Assembly (NCBI GenBank): GCA_031279795.1
Contig: JAITHZ010000037.1
Coordinates: 1 to 7,046, forward strand
Length of the DNA stretch: 7,046 nucleotides
DNA from: Bacteroidales bacterium
GTDB lineage: Bacteria > Bacteroidota > Bacteroidia > Bacteroidales > WRGA01
Direction of reading: 5' to 3'
Shown in pieces: positions 5,838 to 7,046 of the stretch. The translations under genes and the position numbers were made by a program. The stretch's first letter is position 1, and each line of letters opens with the position of its first letter. The notes under the pieces are model-generated. The model was not told the DNA's origin. It saw only the letters and a list, made by a program, of their open reading frames with translations, and did not search any database.

Positions 5838-7046
5838 ATGTGTAAAATTATCAAATTAATGATGCTTTTAGCGAGCATTTTCGTTTCGCAACAGATGATG
5901 GCTTTGACCTTTTCTGTTACGGTTCCTGCGGGAACAAACGCCTGTTACATTACGGGTGATGTTACAGGCGGATGGGGAACTTTCGAAAAAATGACAAGAG
6001 TAGATGCAACCCACTACACAGTTGATTTGCCCAACGCTACCGAAGCAGGCGAGTATAAGTATTTTTCGGGACCCGGTTGGGATTACGAAGAAGCCATTGA
6101 TGCAGAAGGCACTGCGCGTGCTGCCAATCGGACATGGTCGGAAAACAGCGGCGTTGACGAAGTACTGTTCTGGAAAGCAGTTTTTCTTCCGAATCTCACC
6201 ACCGTAACTATCGACTGCCTTGTACCGCTGTCGGTTCACGAACTTTACATCACAGGTTCATTTTGCGGATGGTCGGGCAATTTCAACAACGACCTGAAAA
6301 TGACCTTCGAGGGCAATGAAGAAGGCGGAAAAGTTTTCACTTATACGCTTACTACCGAAAATCCAACGGGGTTGGAATTTAAATTTGTGGCTGGTCCCGA
6401 CTGGGCTTTTGAACAAACGCGAGCCGCAAATTACAAACTGGCTGACGGCAATCAGTACGAAACAAACAAGTATGCCTACAACGTTTCGGAATTTAAGTCG
6501 ATTTTCGATCCTGCGCTCGCGGGCTACATCACCATTACAGCCACTGTACCCGAAACTGCCGAAGTCTGGCTGCAGGGAAGTCTGTTTGGCTGGGGCTGGG
6601 CAAATCCCGAGGCAATGAAAATGACCAAAAACACGGATGGAACATTTACGTTTACAACGCCATCGCCTGTGCAGTCGTTTGAATACCGTCTGTATAACTG
6701 TGCAGACTGGGCTTGCCCCGAAAAAGAGTATCTCATCAACAATGAAACTGGCCTGTTTGAATGGAAGGACAAGCCTAATCGTGTTGCTACTTACGTTACC
6801 TCAGCAACTTACAGCATCACCGTTTGCAAATGGGCAAACGATGACGGCGGGCAACTTTGCGAGCAGGAAGCATCGGCTGTTGAGCAGATTAACGCCGACT
6901 ATTTTACAGTAAATGCTGCAACTGGCAAAATCGTGGTAACAAATGCCAAAGCCAGCGTAGAACTTTTCGACATCACAGGCAAACGAATTGACTCAGCAAG
7001 CGTACAGGGCGATTACGCCTCGCAAACATTGCAATGTGGCTTGTAT
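5838..7046 (+). CDS. secreted three-module carbohydrate-binding-like protein with T9SS-type sorting tail, 3' end missing
   Basis: The frame is open from ATG 5838 to the last base (403 codons, no stop). The first 22 residues form a Sec signal peptide: basic MCKIIK, a hydrophobic core, and probable cleavage after QQMMA. There is no lipobox. Three related beta-rich modules follow at about 24-117, 122-225 and 230-333. Each opens with a strand like YITGDVTGGW, YITGSFCGW or WLQGSLFGWGW, then has a K-M pair and later an aromatic strand with GPGWDYEE, GPDWAFEQ or CADWACPE. This is the general look of CBM20/48-like or SusE/SusF starch-binding folds, but the exact family is uncertain. From about 349 onward, YFTVNAATGKIVVTNAKASV then ELFDITGKRID and LQCGLY match the T9SS type A sorting-domain pattern, with the final strand beyond the edge. 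No catalytic domain is visible, so it is probably a surface-displayed or released glycan-binding protein working with the upstream SusCDE set. It has nine cysteines. The start gives the only sensible basic n-region; ATGs at 5859 and 5862 would remove it. Confidence 0.85.
   Translation, partial: MCKIIKLMMLLASIFVSQQMMALTFSVTVPAGTNACYITGDVTGGWGTFEKMTRVDATHYTVDLPNATEAGEYKYFSGPGWDYEEAIDAEGTARAANRTWSENSGVDEVLFWKAVFLPNLTTVTIDCLVPLSVHELYITGSFCGWSGNFNNDLKMTFEGNEEGGKVFTYTLTTENPTGLEFKFVAGPDWAFEQTRAANYKLADGNQYETNKYAYNVSEFKSIFDPALAGYITITATVPETAEVWLQGSLFGWGWANPEAMKMTKNTDGTFTFTTPSPVQSFEYRLYNCADWACPEKEYLINNETGLFEWKDKPNRVATYVTSATYSITVCKWANDDGGQLCEQEASAVEQINADYFTVNAATGKIVVTNAKASVELFDITGKRIDSASVQGDYASQTLQCGLY
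5907..6836 (+). repeat. three protein-level tandem modules within the last gene
   Basis: Approximate modules are 5907-6188, 6201-6512 and 6525-6836, each about 94-104 residues. Matched landmarks are ITGDVTGGW / ITGSFCGW / LQGSLFGW, then FEKM / DLKM / AMKM, then EYKYFSGPGWDYEE / EFKFVAGPDWAFEQ / EYRLYNCADWACPE. Modules 1 and 2 also share an RAAN tetrapeptide. The copies have diverged widely, so this is old domain duplication and not a recent DNA repeat. Module borders are estimates. Confidence 0.75.
6882..7046 (+). other. T9SS type A-like C-terminal sorting domain, truncated by window edge
   Basis: Residues 349-403 show two short beta strands, then ELFDITGKRID, which is the V-x-(V/L)-(Y/F)-D-x-x-G-(K/R)-x hallmark, then LQCGLY, the usual L-x-x-G-(I/L)-Y turn before the final KV strand. 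Known T9SS cargo lose this domain on export and are attached to A-LPS or released. A related C-terminal domain such as DUF6383 is an alternative. The last strand would be needed to tell them apart. Confidence 0.7.

Noticed and set aside
6316..6912. Two short plus-strand frames within the last gene
   Set aside because: Both are out of phase with the continuous 403-codon frame that carries the signal peptide, modules and sorting tail. There is no sign of a frameshift.

Overview
The window looks like part of a polysaccharide utilization locus (PUL) from a member of the Bacteroidota. It holds four co-directional plus-strand genes: a SusC/RagA-type TonB-dependent transporter, its SusD/RagB-type surface lipoprotein, a SusE-position glycan-binding lipoprotein, and a secreted three-module protein with a carbohydrate-binding look. 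The adjacent susC-susD pair is diagnostic of the phylum. So are the AT-rich leaders without a Shine-Dalgarno sequence and the apparent type IX secretion (T9SS) sorting tail on the last gene. That tail points to a T9SS-bearing lineage (Paludibacter, Dysgonomonas, Tannerella, Marinilabiliales or similar) rather than a typical gut Bacteroides. This placement is inference.

Layout. Positions 3-2702 are susC, cut by the left edge: the reading frame is open to the first base and the signal peptide and N-terminal domain lie outside. Positions 2758-4305 are a complete susD. Positions 4362-5780 are a complete SusE-like lipoprotein. Positions 5838-7046 are a gene cut by the right edge, with 403 codons and no stop. 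The three gaps are 55, 56 and 57 bp, are only about 12-16% G+C, and contain no convincing terminator or promoter. The set is therefore most simply one operon, whose promoter lies left of the window. Essentially all of the sequence is coding, and no stretch over 300 bases lacks a gene.

How the parts work together. SusC and SusD form the outer-membrane 'pedal-bin' importer for an oligosaccharide. The SusE-like lipoprotein and the last gene's product would hold or recruit the glycan at the cell surface. The first is anchored by a lipid with an acidic CKEDE export signal, the second probably by the T9SS. No glycoside hydrolase, sulfatase, regulator (SusR, hybrid two-component or anti-sigma) or inner-membrane transporter is in view, so the substrate cannot be named. 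The modules vaguely resemble starch-binding folds, but that is weak evidence for an alpha-glucan.

No RNA gene, mobile element, CRISPR array or attachment site was recognised. The window is largely a conventional PUL core. Its least ordinary part is the truncated T9SS-targeted multi-module binding protein at the right end.
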